From Advenella mandrilli (GTDB taxonomy: Bacteria > Pseudomonadota > Gammaproteobacteria > Burkholderiales > Burkholderiaceae_B): a DNA stretch of 64,000 nt. Positions 63,781 to 64,000 of this stretch are shown here, in pieces. The notes under the pieces were generated by a model. The model ran no database searches. It saw only the letters and a list, made by a program, of their open reading frames with translations, and had not been told where the DNA came from. Location: assembly GCF_016595155.1 (NCBI RefSeq), contig NZ_JAENGP010000001.1, positions 281,771 to 345,770 on the forward strand. The letters are read 5' to 3'. A program made the position numbers and the translations under genes. The first letter of the stretch is position 1, and the number at the start of each line of letters is the position of its first letter.

Positions 63781-64000
63781 CTCGTTTCTCTGCTGCTGAC
63801 ACAGCAACGCAGTCAAGTCAGTCTGGTGTGGTAAGCCTTCGGGTTTTAAGCCGGGTTGAGCTGAATGCGACAGGATCTACTGTAAAGCAGATTTATGTCA
63901 GCCTCATGACCGTTGGGTCATGTTGTATGCTCTTTAACAATATAACAGCCGATAAGTGTGGGCGCTTGGAATGTAAGAGGCCGCACCAGCGAAAGCTGGT
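63781..64000 (+). ncRNA. rRNA operon leader (partial): boxB, boxA, boxC
   Basis: The leader carries a hairpin CATGACC-GTTG-GGTCATG (63905-63922) at the boxB position, boxA TGCTCTTTAACA (63928-63939) and a boxC-like GTGTGGGCGCTTG (63956-63968). Order and spacing align with the E. coli rrn leader (GCTCTTTAACAATTTATC then TGTGTGGGCACTCG). These bind Nus factors for antitermination. Mature 16S rRNA (AGAGTTTGATC) is not reached by base 64000. Confidence 0.85.

Noticed and set aside
63969..64000. Start of the 16S rRNA gene
   Set aside because: The mature 5' signature (AGAGTTTGATC) does not occur before the window end; only the leader is present.
1..64000. Mobile elements, CRISPR arrays, toxin-antitoxin or defence islands
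   Set aside because: No transposase, integrase, regular spaced repeats, Cas or toxin-antitoxin gene pairs were seen; gene content and order are housekeeping throughout.

Overview
The window is a contiguous stretch of chromosome from a Gram-negative betaproteobacterium. Gene order (rpsF-priB-rpsR-rplI, dxs-folE2, alaC-hom-thrC), protein sequences and the rRNA leader fit Burkholderiales, most likely Alcaligenaceae. This placement is an inference from gene content. GC is moderate in genes, and intergenic regions are clearly AT-rich. About 54 protein genes fill nearly all of the window. I see no tRNA, CRISPR array, insertion sequence, prophage or integrase.

Layout. Bases 1-5034 (minus strand): leuS-lptE-holA-proA, with proA cut by the window edge. 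5195-6386: a LuxR-type regulator divergent from a small Cys-rich lipoprotein. 6437-9824: a LOG-family hydrolase and polA, divergent, with start codons that overlap. 9978-12827: htpX, an EamA transporter and a mercaptopyruvate sulfurtransferase. 13038-16896: isoprenoid operon xseB-ispA-dxs, then folE2. 17145-20254: rpsF-priB-rpsR-rplI and dnaB. 20422-23135 (minus): a PIN-PhoH ATPase with a long basic tail, bcp and an Mth938-like protein. 23382-27775: alaC-hom-thrC and crcB. 27878-29568: nnrS-nsrR behind a clear NsrR operator. 29558-32607 (minus): squalene genes hpnC-hpnD-hpnE. 32707-36046: alr, an SDR and radA. 36068-40496: TSUP permease, FtsX-type permease, group II truncated globin and Kdo kinase, packed end to end. 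40565-44860: polyamine ABC transporter potFGHI and an ArsC/Spx-like protein. 44872-46412: rpiA, then phoU behind a Pho box. 46482-48122 (minus): yggX and argA. 48154-56754: hrpA, dnaE and a family 4 glycosyltransferase. 56730-60340: ydcF, a heptosyltransferase and msbA. 60410-63081: a hypothetical gene, rng and folE. 63532-64000: tandem promoters and the boxB-boxA-boxC leader of an rRNA operon; the 16S gene itself lies beyond the window.

The genes are mostly housekeeping: replication (holA, polA, priB, dnaB, dnaE), translation (leuS, rpsF, rpsR, rplI), isoprenoid and squalene synthesis, threonine pathway, and LPS assembly (lptE, kdkA, heptosyltransferase, msbA). The most informative non-coding signals are the NsrR operator, the Pho box, an FNR-like box, palindromes around the folE2/rpsF junction, and the rRNA leader. 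I did not find a convincing undescribed multi-gene system. The best candidates for a second look are the overlapping LOG/polA starts, the coupled permease-globin-Kdo kinase string, and the unexplained palindromes.
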